A DNA stretch of 64,000 nt from a virus. The stretch is taken from positions 1 to 64,000 of IMG/VR virus record IMGVR_UViG_3300044839_000009; one strand, given 5' to 3'. The stretch's first letter is position 1, and each line of letters opens with the position of its first letter. Shown one piece after another: positions 1 through 7,541 of the stretch. Below the pieces are notes generated by a model that saw only the letters and a list, made by a program, of their open reading frames with translations, made no database searches and was not told where the DNA came from. A program made the position numbers and the translations under genes.

Positions 1-17
1 CGGTGGTCGCCGTATCA

Positions 18-494
18 TTAGTCCCGGCCAAGCCGATCGACGATGCGAAGTTCGCCGTGGGCTACCTGGTGCAACAGCCCCTGCGCCGTGAGCGGACGGG
101 ATTCGACGACGTCGCATGCTTCGCACGGGAATTCGTCATCGGCAGCCTTGACTGCACTAGCGACCGGATCGAAGGGCAGAGAAGATGCGAAGGCGAACAC
201 GTCGCGGAAGTTGATGCCGGCGAAGTACTCGCCCGACAGTGCACCTGTGGTGCGAGGAGCCTTTGCCGCACAGAAGGCGATCAGCCGTCGCTCGTTCTCT
301 CGGGCGTTGGCGTGCGGCGCGGACACCCACGACTGGGCGACTTGGCCGCCCATCTGGCGTGCGGCCCGAACGTGGACGCGCATGCGCTCCGTGGGGCGCG
401 AGGTGTATCCGACTTTCACCACGTCGTTGCTGAACTGCAAGACATAGATGACTGGGCCAGTCTCGGGGGTGCTCGGGGATGGGACCATGGTCAT
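18..494 (-). CDS. GIY-YIG-like (T5orf172-type) domain protein
   Basis: 158 aa. Residues 15-75 carry a GIY-YIG-like core: a YVLQ strand, then VKVGYT, then arginines in TERMR, and a downstream glutamate in ENERRL. This is the pattern of small stand-alone GIY-YIG/T5orf172 proteins. The C-terminus (about 100-158) has two cysteines (CEAC) and no domain I recognise. Family members are nucleases or DNA-binding accessory domains of phage and mobile elements. The gene heads away from the integration module and has its own 84-bp upstream gap. Whether it is catalytically active cannot be judged from sequence. Confidence 0.75.
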   Translation of the reverse strand: MTMVPSPSTPETGPVIYVLQFSNDVVKVGYTSRPTERMRVHVRAARQMGGQVAQSWVSAPHANARENERRLIAFCAAKAPRTTGALSGEYFAGINFRDVFAFASSLPFDPVASAVKAADDEFPCEACDVVESRPLTAQGLLHQVAHGELRIVDRLGRD

Positions 495-577
495 GGTCCA
501 CTCCTGTCTTCTGTGGGATGAGCGGGTGGATCGAGGCCCTGTCCTGGCGTGCCTGCCGGGGCGGGGCCGAATGCCGT

Positions 578-862
578 CTAGGCGGCGGGCTTCTTGCGCT
601 GGTTGGGCAGCGCGAGCGCGGGCTCGTCGAAGAGTTCGGCGGTGGCGCGGATGTGGGGGAGCCGGAACCTGACCCGTCCGCCCATGCGGCTGTGGGGGAT
701 CTTCCGCTGGTGGGCCCAGATGTGGAGCATTCGGGCGGTGGTGGGGAGCCGGAATTCCCCCTCGGGGTCAACTAGTTCCTCGGCCGTGTAGTACCTGAGG
801 TCGTTCTCGCCGCCCGTCGTCTCGTCGGGGGTGGGGGGCCTCTTTCGGGCCTCGGCGGTCAC
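578..862 (-). CDS. Excisionase-like small helix-turn-helix protein
   Basis: 94 aa. The middle part (about 25-75) reads YYTAEEL..., then LPTTARMLHIWAHQRKIPHSRMGGRVRF, the arrangement of MerR-like/HTH_17 excisionases, where a short winged helix is followed by a basic wing ending in RF. Its start overlaps the stop of the preceding XRE gene (ATGA), so the two are probably translationally coupled. Position next to regulators and 1.6 kb from the integrase supports a recombination directionality factor. A plain transcription regulator is the alternative. Confidence 0.65.
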   Translation of the reverse strand: MTAEARKRPPTPDETTGGENDLRYYTAEELVDPEGEFRLPTTARMLHIWAHQRKIPHSRMGGRVRFRLPHIRATAELFDEPALALPNQRKKPAA

Positions 863-1065
863 GGCTTCTCCTTTCGGCTGATTGCGTCGGGCGGCACCTG
901 CAGGGCTCGGGCGATGAGCTGCTCCGTCTCATGGCTGGCGGGGGTGAGCTCCCTTTCCACCTTGGAGAGGAAGCCCTTGCTCCGGCCGGTCCTGCGCGCA
1001 AGCTCATTTAGGCCCATTTTCTGGGCCCTTCTGATGGCTCTGACTGCGATGCCGTTCAATGTCAC
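859..1065 (-). CDS. XRE-family regulator (Cro-like side of the switch)
   Basis: 68 aa, almost entirely one helix-turn-helix: the segment MGLNELARRTGRSKGFLSKVERE is the HTH. It is transcribed divergently from the XRE gene starting at 1279, with about 210 bp of operator-rich DNA between them, and is followed by the excisionase-like gene. The arrangement resembles a lambda-type cro/cI switch with the leftward transcript carrying the excision function. That role is inferred from layout. Confidence 0.75.
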   Translation of the reverse strand: MTLNGIAVRAIRRAQKMGLNELARRTGRSKGFLSKVERELTPASHETEQLIARALQVPPDAISRKEKP

Positions 1066-1066
1066 A

Positions 1067-1121
1067 CCCAGAATCTATGGCTTCCGAACCCAGAGTGCAA
1101 GCACTCTGCCCACATTCTGGG
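1067..1121. promoter_or_regulatory. Nested operator cluster between divergent XRE genes
   Basis: A perfect 18-bp palindrome, CAGAGTGCAAGCACTCTG, lies at 1091-1108. It is flanked symmetrically by CCCAGAAT (1067-1074) and its inverse ATTCTGGG (1114-1121). The half-site CCCAGA recurs in all of them. The cluster lies close to the 1065 start, as expected for operators shared by two divergent repressors. Confidence 0.65.
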
Positions 1122-1278
1122 CGCAGTTTCTGTGGCGACACAGGCGCCGACAGGGGCGTAGACGCGCTCGTAGGGCGCACGATGCAACCCAAAGGCCTCA
1201 CATCTACGCCTAATGCGCAGGTCAAACGCCCGAAACATGTCTAGGTGGTTGCATGGAAGTAGGGCATGATTGAGGACC

Positions 1279-1827
1279 ATGACGATGAACTGGGTGCGGC
1301 TCGGGCAGGAGCTTGCGGCTGCCCGCCGAACAAGGAAGCTCAAGCAGCGTGAGCTTGCCGACCTCGCAGGTGTCTCCCTGGCGACGGTGCAGGCCATCGA
1401 GGGCGGCAAGACATTCGCCCGGGTCACCCCCACCATCCGTGCCCTTGCGCGCCTCGTCGGATGGCAGGAGGGCTCAGCAGAAGCCGTCCTCGCCGGCGGC
1501 GAGCCCACCTACATGCCGGCCGCCGCCACCGGACAGCTGGAGCTCCTCGATCACGGGGCACCCGAGCCCGCCGAAAGAGATGACTGGGCCGAGCGCATCC
1601 CTCTGCGCATCCGCGAGGAGGTCCGTGAGGGGCAAGTTTTGGACAGTGGCACCTACGACCTGTCCCAGAAGGACACGGACGTTCAGATTCTGGTCATGAT
1701 CAAGGCTCCGTCGGGTGCGACGCCAGAGCAGATCCGCGAGTACCTGCAGGTATGGCGGCGCGCGGAGCGGGAGTTGCGGAAGATCGGCGAGTCAGGTGAG
1801 GGTGAACCCGAACCGAACACCCAATAA
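1279..1827 (+). CDS. XRE-family repressor, likely prophage immunity repressor
   Basis: 182 aa from the ATG at 1279, chosen because GAGG lies 6 nt upstream. Residues 3-60 form an XRE helix-turn-helix (RELADLAGVSLATVQAIEGGK). The remainder is charged, with a conserved-looking segment IREEVREGQVLDSGTYDL and an ARE-rich C-terminal helix that could mediate dimerisation. It diverges from the smaller XRE protein across an operator cluster and is followed by a small gene and the integrase, the usual place for a lysogeny repressor. No LexA-type protease domain is visible. Confidence 0.7.
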   Translation: MTMNWVRLGQELAAARRTRKLKQRELADLAGVSLATVQAIEGGKTFARVTPTIRALARLVGWQEGSAEAVLAGGEPTYMPAAATGQLELLDHGAPEPAERDDWAERIPLRIREEVREGQVLDSGTYDLSQKDTDVQILVMIKAPSGATPEQIREYLQVWRRAERELRKIGESGEGEPEPNTQ

Positions 1828-1937
1828 CAGATGACCCGTCAGTTACGCACGGACTCTCCACATGTGACTGATAAGTGTGGTTGCATGACCGAACACCACG
1901 AGGGGGGCCACCCGCAGAGGTTCTTGGGGGAACCCAC

Positions 1938-2330
1938 ATGCACGTCCGTGTTCTGTGTGACCGCAAAATAGCCCTCGGCCGGGTAGGGATCGAAGACATC
2001 TACGACGACCTGGAGATCGTTGAGGTCGTCTTCCACTTCCACGAAGACGATCTGCGGGAGTCCTGCCGGATAGAGTTCGGGGAGATGCTCAACCGTCAGG
2101 CGAAGGCCTGGGCTCAAAGAGTCACCGCGCCGGCAGCCGAATGGCATCCTGTTGAGGTACTCGCCGTGTGCGACCCTCACCTGCCGCCCGGAGTCGAGGT
2201 GCTCATTGGGGACGCTGACGCCGCCGTCACGTACCTGTTCGCGCCGGACGCCATCGCTGATCCCGCCCGCCGCAGTTTCGAGCGGATGATGCAGGCCCGG
2301 ATTCCGGCCTGGTGCCGGGTTGGCCGGTAG
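1938..2330 (+). CDS. Hypothetical protein upstream of integrase
   Basis: 130 aa from the ATG at 1938, preferred because GGGGGA sits 6 nt upstream. The protein is acidic and soluble, with VCDPHLPPGVEVLIGDADAA near the middle and no recognised domain. It lies between the XRE repressor and the integrase in the same direction and is followed by a strong hairpin, so it may be cotranscribed with the repressor. Function unknown. Confidence 0.6.
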   Translation: MHVRVLCDRKIALGRVGIEDIYDDLEIVEVVFHFHEDDLRESCRIEFGEMLNRQAKAWAQRVTAPAAEWHPVEVLAVCDPHLPPGVEVLIGDADAAVTYLFAPDAIADPARRSFERMMQARIPAWCRVGR

Positions 2331-2367
2331 GTGTAGCAGTCAGCGCGTGGCGCAAGGAGTCGTCGCA

Positions 2368-2396
2368 TGGGGCCGCCCAGGGCTGGGGCGGCCCCA
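2368..2396 (+). terminator. Stem-loop terminator before integrase
   Basis: An 11-bp perfect stem, TGGGGCCGCCC/GGGCGGCCCCA, closes a 7-nt loop. It lies between the 1938-2330 gene and the integrase. No T-tract follows, as is common for Streptomyces terminators. Confidence 0.55.
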
Positions 2397-2416
2397 CGAC
2401 TGTGAAGAGGTGAACC

Positions 2417-3697
2417 GTGGCGCATGCCGAGAAGCGCCGGTCGAAGAAGGACGGTCGCTGGTACTGGCGGGTTAAGTACAAGCTCCCGAATGGCAAGTGG
2501 GGCTCGGCGTCCCGGGACGCCGACGGCAACCGTTTCACCACCGAGGCGGCGGCGAAGAAGTACGGGGCTGCACTGGAGACCGATGTCGACCGTGGGGTGT
2601 TCATCAACCCCCGCGACGGTCGGCTCACGGTGGCGGCCTGGGCGGAGTTGTGGCTGGAGTCCATCGACGTCGGGCCGTTGAGTGAGCGCGAGTACCGGGG
2701 GCGGCTCAACTCGGTGATCCTGCCAGAGTGGGGGAGTGTCGCCATCGGGGACATCACGACCATTGCCTACAAGACGTGGGAGAAGCGGCTCCGGCGGCAG
2801 TACAAGCCGAACTACGTGAAGGCCGTGACGTCGGTGCTGAGGACGATGCTCGATGACGCCGTGGCGTCGAAGGTCCGCCCAGACAACCCGGTCCCGACGC
2901 TCAGGACGAGCCGGCGGGGTAAGCACAAGGGTAAGCCGGTGGATGAAACTGTTGTCGTCACGCCTCGCCAGGCGCTGCTGGTGGCCCGCAATGCGCACGA
3001 CCTCCGCGGCTCGGTCGGCTACGTGATGGTGCTGACGATTGCGTACACAGGCATGCGGATCGGGGAGATTTCCGGGCTCCAGCGCAAGCGGCTGATCCTG
3101 CCGACGTTGGGAGCCGACGGTCGGTGGTGGCAGCCGCCGGGTGGCCCCCGGATTCTGCTCGATGTCCAGACGCAGTATGTCGACGGCAAGCCTGCACTGG
3201 TCTCTGCCAAGTACGACTCCCATCGCAGCCTGATCATCCCGCAGTTCTTGGCCGAGCTGCTGCGGGAGTTGATCGCCTCGCACAAGAGCGAGTTCGTGTT
3301 CACGGCGCCGAAGGGTGGCCGGATCCTCATTGGCGGGGACTTTTACAAGGACACCTGGCGTCCGATCGCCGACGGGCGTCCGGCTCGCCCGAGCGGTCCG
3401 GGCTGGCCTCCGCGGCTGCCGATCCGGCCTGTTGAGGGCGTCCGGGATATGACGCCGCATGATCTGCGGCACTCGCACAAGGTGTGGCTCGATGAGGCGG
3501 GGCATCCTCGGGTTGCTGTTGAGGAGCGCATGGGTCACACGCTGCCCGGCGTGGAGGGCACGTACTCTCACACGACGCTGGCGATGGAGCTGAAGATCGC
3601 CGAGTCGCTTCAGGGTCTATGGGAGGGCTCGCAGCGGGTGGTCGTGGACCGGCGGGAGTGGGGCCCCGTGCCGTCGGCCGAGTCTTCTGGCGGTTGA
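2417..3697 (+). CDS. int: Tyrosine recombinase integrase
   Basis: 426 aa from the GTG at 2417 (GAAGAGG just upstream). An N-terminal arm-binding region with KKDGRWYWRVKY is followed by a core-binding SAM-like domain (about 70-160). The C-terminal catalytic domain shows R214 (TGMRIGE), H348-x-x-R351 (HDLRH), H374 (GHTLPG) and nucleophile Y383 (TYSHTT). The protein should catalyse site-specific integration and excision. The attachment region lies immediately downstream, within 110-350 bp, the usual int-attP arrangement. All canonical catalytic residues are present. Confidence 0.95.
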   Translation: MAHAEKRRSKKDGRWYWRVKYKLPNGKWGSASRDADGNRFTTEAAAKKYGAALETDVDRGVFINPRDGRLTVAAWAELWLESIDVGPLSEREYRGRLNSVILPEWGSVAIGDITTIAYKTWEKRLRRQYKPNYVKAVTSVLRTMLDDAVASKVRPDNPVPTLRTSRRGKHKGKPVDETVVVTPRQALLVARNAHDLRGSVGYVMVLTIAYTGMRIGEISGLQRKRLILPTLGADGRWWQPPGGPRILLDVQTQYVDGKPALVSAKYDSHRSLIIPQFLAELLRELIASHKSEFVFTAPKGGRILIGGDFYKDTWRPIADGRPARPSGPGWPPRLPIRPVEGVRDMTPHDLRHSHKVWLDEAGHPRVAVEERMGHTLPGVEGTYSHTTLAMELKIAESLQGLWEGSQRVVVDRREWGPVPSAESSGG

Positions 3698-4045
3698 TCT
3701 CCCAAATATCTCCCAGAAGCTGAGAGGCGGTCGCTGGGGGCGACGTAGACCGCCTCCGGAGATCCGGAAGGGGGTCTATGCTTTTCCTGCCTGGCCTGCT
3801 GGTTCGCTAGGGGAGTCCGAGCTCCCGGGCGATCAGCATGCGCTGCACCTCGCTGGTGCCCTCGCCGATCTCCAGGATCTTGGAGTCCCGCCACATCCGG
3901 GCGTTTGACCAGCCGATCTCACTCGGCCTCATCGGCTCTGACCTGTAGCAATGCCCGAGGGTGCCCATTCTTCCTACAATCTGGAAACAGGCTCCCGACA
4001 CTCTCCCTGCGGAAGATCATCGCCCAGCCGTCTCCCAAAAACCCG
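3698..4045. other. attP: Candidate attP with acyl-CoA dehydrogenase 3'-end core (3807-3906, minus)
   Basis: On the minus strand, 3906 down to 3810 encodes [19 protein letters not shown]... ending IARELGLP and a stop, the unmistakable C-terminus of an acyl-CoA dehydrogenase. The reading frame upstream of the alanine no longer resembles that enzyme. Such a gene tail in a phage attP restores the host gene on integration. TCTCCCA occurs at 3699, 3711 and near 4031 and may be an arm-type integrase site. Element genes lie on both sides, so this looks like an unsplit attP. Confidence 0.65.
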
Positions 4046-4075
4046 CTGCGCCGTCGTGGCACCCTCAAAGGGCAC

Positions 4076-4108
4076 GAGCCCTCCCCTGACTAGAGCAGGG
4101 GAGGGCTC
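4076..4108. terminator. 13-bp perfect stem-loop
   Basis: GAGCCCTCCCCTG pairs perfectly with CAGGGGAGGGCTC around a 7-nt loop. It lies in the gene-free stretch between the att segment and the next regulator and can stop transcription from either side. Confidence 0.6.
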
Positions 4109-4113
4109 GCTCA

Positions 4114-4159
4114 GCGCCGGGACACCACGGGAGGGCCATCCCTGAACGTGTCCCGGCGC
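4114..4159. terminator. Second strong hairpin in the att-side intergenic region
   Basis: GCGCCGGGACAC pairs with GTGTCCCGGCGC (12 bp) and encloses a smaller GGGA/TCCC stem. It directly follows the 4076-4108 hairpin. Together they insulate the att side from the genes at 4.5 kb. Confidence 0.5.
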
Positions 4160-4206
4160 GCATGGGGGGCCGCACCTAGTTCAACGCATGATCGGGTGAA
4201 GAGTCA

Positions 4207-4224
4207 TTCACTCGTTCGAGTGAA
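4207..4224. promoter_or_regulatory. 18-bp palindrome TTCACTCGTTCGAGTGAA
   Basis: A perfect 8+2+8 palindrome in the gene-free stretch 3931-4527, with the half-site TTCACTCG. It is probably an operator for one of the small regulators of this element. Apart from this, the two hairpins and the palindrome at 4477, I see no gene in that stretch. Confidence 0.45.
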
Positions 4225-4476
4225 CATGTGTGCGATTTAGGCAGTGCGATCCCAGCCGTGCGGCCCAGTCGCACGGACGGTTGGCATATGCAGCTATGCG
4301 ACGAATAACAGGTGCTTCACCGACTTGGCTGATTACTTCTACAGGGCGTAGAGCCCTGAGCGGAAGGGCCCGCCCGGCTTACGAGACCGGGCGACGTGAG
4401 CGTTCACGTCCACACCTGCTCTACGTGGGCAGTCTGGCCGTCCGTCGCGAGAACGCCTGTGGCCTGGGTCACAAAA

Positions 4477-4494
4477 TGTACATGGTCATGTACA
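4477..4494. promoter_or_regulatory. 18-bp palindrome TGTACATGGTCATGTACA
   Basis: A perfect 8+2+8 palindrome 34 bp before the start of the XRE gene at 4528. Its position suggests autoregulation of that gene. Confidence 0.5.
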
Positions 4495-4527
4495 GACTTC
4501 AGATCATGGGCCCATCACGGTTGGCGC

Positions 4528-4773
4528 GTGCCACAAGATCCGCCCGACTGGGCCCTCGCCCGCCGCCGCGAGATCGGCCACCGACTACGCACCCACCGCC
4601 GCCAAGCAGGACTCTCCATGGAGCGACTCGGCGAGCAAGTCCGCGGTGTCGACCGCCGCACCATCAGCGCCTGGGAGTACGGCACCAGCGACCCGACGCT
4701 CACCGACCTACTCCTCATCGCCCGCGCCTTAGGCATCGACCCCGCCGAACTCATCGCCGGCCTGCCGGACTAG
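4528..4773 (+). CDS. XRE-family transcriptional regulator
   Basis: 81 aa from the GTG at 4528; the reading frame stays open upstream, but the family similarity begins here. Residues 12-70 are an XRE domain (RRQAGLSMERLGEQVRGVDRRTISAWEYG) followed by a typical ALGIDPAELI helix. It is a single-domain repressor. The palindrome at 4477-4494 lies just upstream. It is transcribed alone, convergent with the coupled pair at 4896-5557. Confidence 0.75.
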   Translation: MPQDPPDWALARRREIGHRLRTHRRQAGLSMERLGEQVRGVDRRTISAWEYGTSDPTLTDLLLIARALGIDPAELIAGLPD

Positions 4774-4895
4774 CCGCCCGCCGCGGATGCCCGGCTGGCC
4801 CTATCCCGAGCGCGTCCACCAGGCCAGCCGCACCCAGCAGCAGGGCGATGACGGCGAGGAACCCGATCACGGGAAGCTGGCCGAGGCAGCAGCCG

Positions 4896-5132
4896 CTACG
4901 CACTGGTGCCCTTCCGGCGAGGTGTGGCCGTGGCGCAGGTCGGTGCGCACGCCCATAGCTCGGCCATGCGCTTGCGTATCCCTTCGCCGACCTCGACTTC
5001 ACCGATCGGCCGGTCGTCGAGGATCTCGACCAGTGGGCGGCGGCACAGTGCGCAGTGGGTCTGCGAGATCTGACAGGGCCACAACGTCGCCGGGTCCGGA
5101 AGTTGGACCTCGGGCTGCGCTTCGGCCGTCAC
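4896..5132 (-). CDS. Small cysteine-rich protein coupled to a degenerate recombinase
   Basis: 78 aa. The start GTG overlaps the stop of the upstream gene (GTGA). The central segment has CQISQTHCALCRRP and later WACAPTC, a set of cysteines that could hold a zinc ion. Otherwise the protein is acidic and without a recognised domain. It is probably always made together with the recombinase-like protein. Function unknown. Confidence 0.65.
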   Translation of the reverse strand: MTAEAQPEVQLPDPATLWPCQISQTHCALCRRPLVEILDDRPIGEVEVGEGIRKRMAELWACAPTCATATPRRKGTSA

Positions 5133-5557
5133 AGCTGCCCCCGCTTCAGTGCAGCGAGGGTGCCGCGCGTGAGCGGATCCCGGTCGTTCTCGCCTTGCGC
5201 CGTGTGCGTGCTGCCGCCGGCTGAGCGGACGCGGCGCTGGAGTGCGGCCCGGGCTTTGGTGTCGCGGGACAGCCGGTCCCAGTCGTGTATGAGACAGATC
5301 CGCTCGCCGCCCGCAGCGGCCATGGTGTTGCACAGGGAGTCGAGGGCGGGCCGGGTCGTGTCGGAGAGGGCGTCGGCGTCGGTGTCGACGAACCAGCCGC
5401 CGAACTGCCAGCCCTGCGCCGCGGCGTAGGCCTTCACCCTGGCGATGCGTTCGTCGAGCATCAGGGTGGTGTGGGTGGCGTGCCGGTCGTAGATGAAGGC
5501 GAGCGGCGCCGGGCCGGGGTCCTTGCGGGGGCCGTCTGCGTCCGTAGGCTTGTCCAT
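5129..5557 (-). CDS. Degenerate serine-recombinase-like catalytic domain protein
   Basis: 142 aa. The fold signature of a resolvase N-terminal domain is visible: YDRHATHT, LDERIARVKAYAAAQGW, a VDTDADALSD turn and a HDWDRLSRD strand. The serine expected early in the domain is not present (YDRHAT), and no DNA-binding domain follows. It is therefore probably not an active recombinase. Similar stand-alone domains are common in Streptomyces mobile elements. Its stop is coupled to the cysteine-rich gene at 4896. Confidence 0.65.
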   Translation of the reverse strand: MDKPTDADGPRKDPGPAPLAFIYDRHATHTTLMLDERIARVKAYAAAQGWQFGGWFVDTDADALSDTTRPALDSLCNTMAAAGGERICLIHDWDRLSRDTKARAALQRRVRSAGGSTHTAQGENDRDPLTRGTLAALKRGQL

Positions 5558-5624
5558 GTCGCCTGCTCCAATCAGGTGGACAGCTCCACCCCCCGGTGTC
5601 CGTGTCTGCGGCGCCGGGGGTTTT

Positions 5625-5671
5625 GTCGTCTAGGAGACGACCGTACTACCCCTTACTACCCACGTGGGTAG
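5625..5671. promoter_or_regulatory. Two palindromes upstream of the GntR gene
   Basis: GTCGTCT-AGG-AGACGAC occupies 5625-5641 and the perfect 16-mer CTACCCACGTGGGTAG occupies 5656-5671. Both lie between the divergent genes starting at 5557 (minus) and 5710 (plus). The second has the GT...AC symmetry typical of GntR operators, so autoregulation is likely. Confidence 0.6.
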
Positions 5672-5709
5672 CTATGGTGCGCGGGGCGTGGTCACCTAGC
5701 TTCGTGATC

Positions 5710-5961
5710 ATGAGCACGATTGACCGGGAAGGACCCATCCCGCCCTACCGGCAGATCGCCGACGAACTACGAGGCGAGATCGCCGACGGCACCATTCCCG
5801 TAGGCCGGCGCATCCCCACGCTCGTCGAGCTGGAGGCCCGCTACGAGGTCGCCCGGGACACGCTGCGCAAGGCCGTGAAGGTGCTGAAGGATGAGGGGCT
5901 GGTGGAAACCGTCACCGGAATGGGCGTGTACGTCGTGAAGCAGCCGGCTGACGAAGCCTGA
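5710..5961 (+). CDS. Minimal GntR-family regulator (DNA-binding domain only)
   Basis: 83 aa from the ATG at 5710. The entire protein is a GntR winged helix: PPYRQIADELRGEIADGTIPVGRRIP, then VARDTLRKAVKVLKDEGLVETVTGMGVYV. No effector domain follows, so dimerisation and control must come from this domain or a partner. It diverges from the degenerate recombinase gene across two palindromes. No clear ribosome-binding site precedes the ATG, so a leaderless or weakly translated message is possible. Confidence 0.8.
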   Translation: MSTIDREGPIPPYRQIADELRGEIADGTIPVGRRIPTLVELEARYEVARDTLRKAVKVLKDEGLVETVTGMGVYVVKQPADEA

Positions 5962-6075
5962 CCCGCATATGCCACCCCGGACGCCGTTCATCCCGCTGTC
6001 ACTGCCGGGCCCTATCCTTGGATCATACCCCCGACCCCTGCCGTTCCCGGCCCTCCTGCGCGCACGTCGGCGCAG

Positions 6076-6231
6076 GTGAACGCCGCGATCCGGGCGCTGC
6101 TGAGGCCGCGTTGGGGGCGTGGTCTGCCGGAGGATGAGCGCGTGGAGTACGACGCGCTACTGGAGGAGTGGAACAGGGCCGACCGTGCGGAGAAGGCAGC
6201 CAAGCGGGGCGGGTACGGGCGGGCCGCGTAG
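6076..6231 (+). CDS. Small hypothetical protein
   Basis: 51 aa from the GTG at 6076. The sequence VNAAIRALLRP..., DERVEYDALLEEWNRA and an AEKAAKRGG tail resembles small conserved proteins found next to regulators in Streptomyces elements. The frame is open upstream to the GntR stop but has no ATG or GTG there. It converges on the gene at 6232 with no gap. Function unknown. Confidence 0.5.
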   Translation: MNAAIRALLRPRWGRGLPEDERVEYDALLEEWNRADRAEKAAKRGGYGRAA

Positions 6232-6444
6232 CTACAGCTGGCCCCCGTAGAGGTTGTCCATCTCGTCGTCGAGCGTTGTCAGGTCCGGGTGGTCGCCGAA
6301 GGTGATGATGTCCTGGCAGTGACGGACGACGCCCACGATCTCGTCCTGCAGGGCGCGGAGGCCCTTCAGGCGGATGGCCAGCTGGCGCATCTGGTCGCGG
6401 TCGATGCGGCTAGCTGGACTCGGACCGGGCTCGTCAGGGGCCAT
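6232..6444 (-). CDS. Small hypothetical helical protein
   Basis: 70 aa from the ATG at 6444. Mostly helical and acidic, with a C-terminal DDEMDNLYGG motif. It is the last gene of a minus-strand run that begins at 8612. No domain recognised. Confidence 0.55.
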   Translation of the reverse strand: MAPDEPGPSPASRIDRDQMRQLAIRLKGLRALQDEIVGVVRHCQDIITFGDHPDLTTLDDEMDNLYGGQL

Positions 6445-6493
6445 GGGGTCAGGGTAGCGGCGGGCGCTGCATGAGGCCGCGCGGGGCGAGTAG

Positions 6494-6670
6494 CTACCAG
6501 CGGAAGTTGGTCCAGCCGTCATTGATGTCCTGCAGTGCCTGCCCGAGCCAGCGGCCGAGGCGGGCGAGTCGGGTGGGCGGCTTCGGCTGGCCGATCGGCA
6601 GTACCCACTCGTCGGACAAGATGACCGGGGGCAGGGCGCGGTTGGCGCGCGGGTACGGGCGGTAGGTCAC
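6494..6670 (-). CDS. Small hypothetical protein, translationally coupled
   Basis: 58 aa, starting at a GTG that overlaps the stop of the upstream gene (GTGA). Proline- and arginine-rich N-terminus, then ARLGRWLGQALQDINDGW, an amphipathic helix. No domain recognised. The stop-start overlap and actinobacterial codon usage are the evidence that it is real. Confidence 0.6.
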   Translation of the reverse strand: MTYRPYPRANRALPPVILSDEWVLPIGQPKPPTRLARLGRWLGQALQDINDGWTNFRW

Positions 6671-7017
6671 GGGGTCTCCCGGACACCGAGTTCAGCCAGC
6701 GTCTCCGGCGTCAGGACGAGCCGTGATGGCATCTGTTCCATCTGGCGGACCTGCGCGGCGTGGTCTTCGATGCGCTGCACGGCTTCGTCCTCATCGAAGC
6801 TGCCGAAGACCACGGCGGCCGCCACTCGGCGTCGGGTGTCCTCGGGGATGCCCTCGTGCTCCATGGCTTGGTCGGCGAGGCTGAGCGCCATCCGGCTCCA
6901 ACGCAGTTGCGCGGCGTACAGCGGGTCGTCCAGCGCGGCGGCATGGGCGTTGCTGGTGCGCTCCATGTAGCGGTCCAGGGTCTCGTCCGGGATGTCGCGG
7001 GGCTCGTTCGGGTCCAT
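6667..7017 (-). CDS. Hypothetical protein
   Basis: 116 aa. Starts MDPNEPRDIPDETLDRYMERT and is helical and acidic throughout, with no cysteines and no recognised domain. Its stop overlaps the next start (GTGA). It belongs to the minus-strand early-gene run 8612 to 6232. Confidence 0.65.
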   Translation of the reverse strand: MDPNEPRDIPDETLDRYMERTSNAHAAALDDPLYAAQLRWSRMALSLADQAMEHEGIPEDTRRRVAAAVVFGSFDEDEAVQRIEDHAAQVRQMEQMPSRLVLTPETLAELGVRETP

Positions 7018-7109
7018 GCCCCCATGGTGCCGTACCCGGGGCGGGAAGCGGGTGGCCCGGCCGCACGGGGGACGCGGCCGGGCTGAGTCGAGCGTAGCGC
7101 GGGGCAGGA

Positions 7110-7541
7110 TCAGGCGGTGGTCCGCTCTTCGTAGGCGGCGCGGTAGGGCTTCTCGTGCCTGCGCACCGCGTCGGCGATCCGCTCGGCAATCCCGGCTCCG
7201 ACCAGCCCGAGGAGCCTCGGAGTCTCGCCCGGGTCGTAGGGCTGGTGCACGCTGGCCTTCGAGTAGAGAAGGCAGGGCGGGTCGTCGTCGTACCCATAGA
7301 CGAGGGTCGCCTCGATGTGGCAGCCGTCCGGGTGGGGCTTGATGTCGATGTTGTACGTGCGGGTTTGGTCGTCGGGGTGGTCGGGGTCGTTGAACTCGGC
7401 GAACCCGGTCATGTAGTCGTCGGCGACGGGCTGGACGGCGTCGGGGCGGTCGTGGTCGAACGGGTACATCTCAAAGCCGAGTCCGGACGCCTCAAGCGCG
7501 GTGGCGGCTTCGAGGATGGCGTGGGCTTGGCGCAGGCGCAT
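7110..7541 (-). CDS. Hypothetical protein
   Basis: 143 aa, strongly acidic. It has an N-terminal helix (LRQAHAILEAATALE), a beta-rich middle (TRTYNIDIKPHPDGCHIEATLVYG) and a C-terminal helix (GIAERIADAVRRHEK). The layout suggests a small alpha/beta domain, but I recognise no family. Confidence 0.65.
   Translation of the reverse strand: MRLRQAHAILEAATALEASGLGFEMYPFDHDRPDAVQPVADDYMTGFAEFNDPDHPDDQTRTYNIDIKPHPDGCHIEATLVYGYDDDPPCLLYSKASVHQPYDPGETPRLLGLVGAGIAERIADAVRRHEKPYRAAYEERTTA

Noticed and set aside
3807-4001. 64-codon minus frame as a functional gene
   Set aside because: Only its last 31 codons resemble acyl-CoA dehydrogenase; it is an att-site gene tail, not a gene.
4230-4958. 242-codon plus frame
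   Set aside because: Arg/Pro/His-rich, overlaps the XRE gene in another frame and has no ribosome-binding site.
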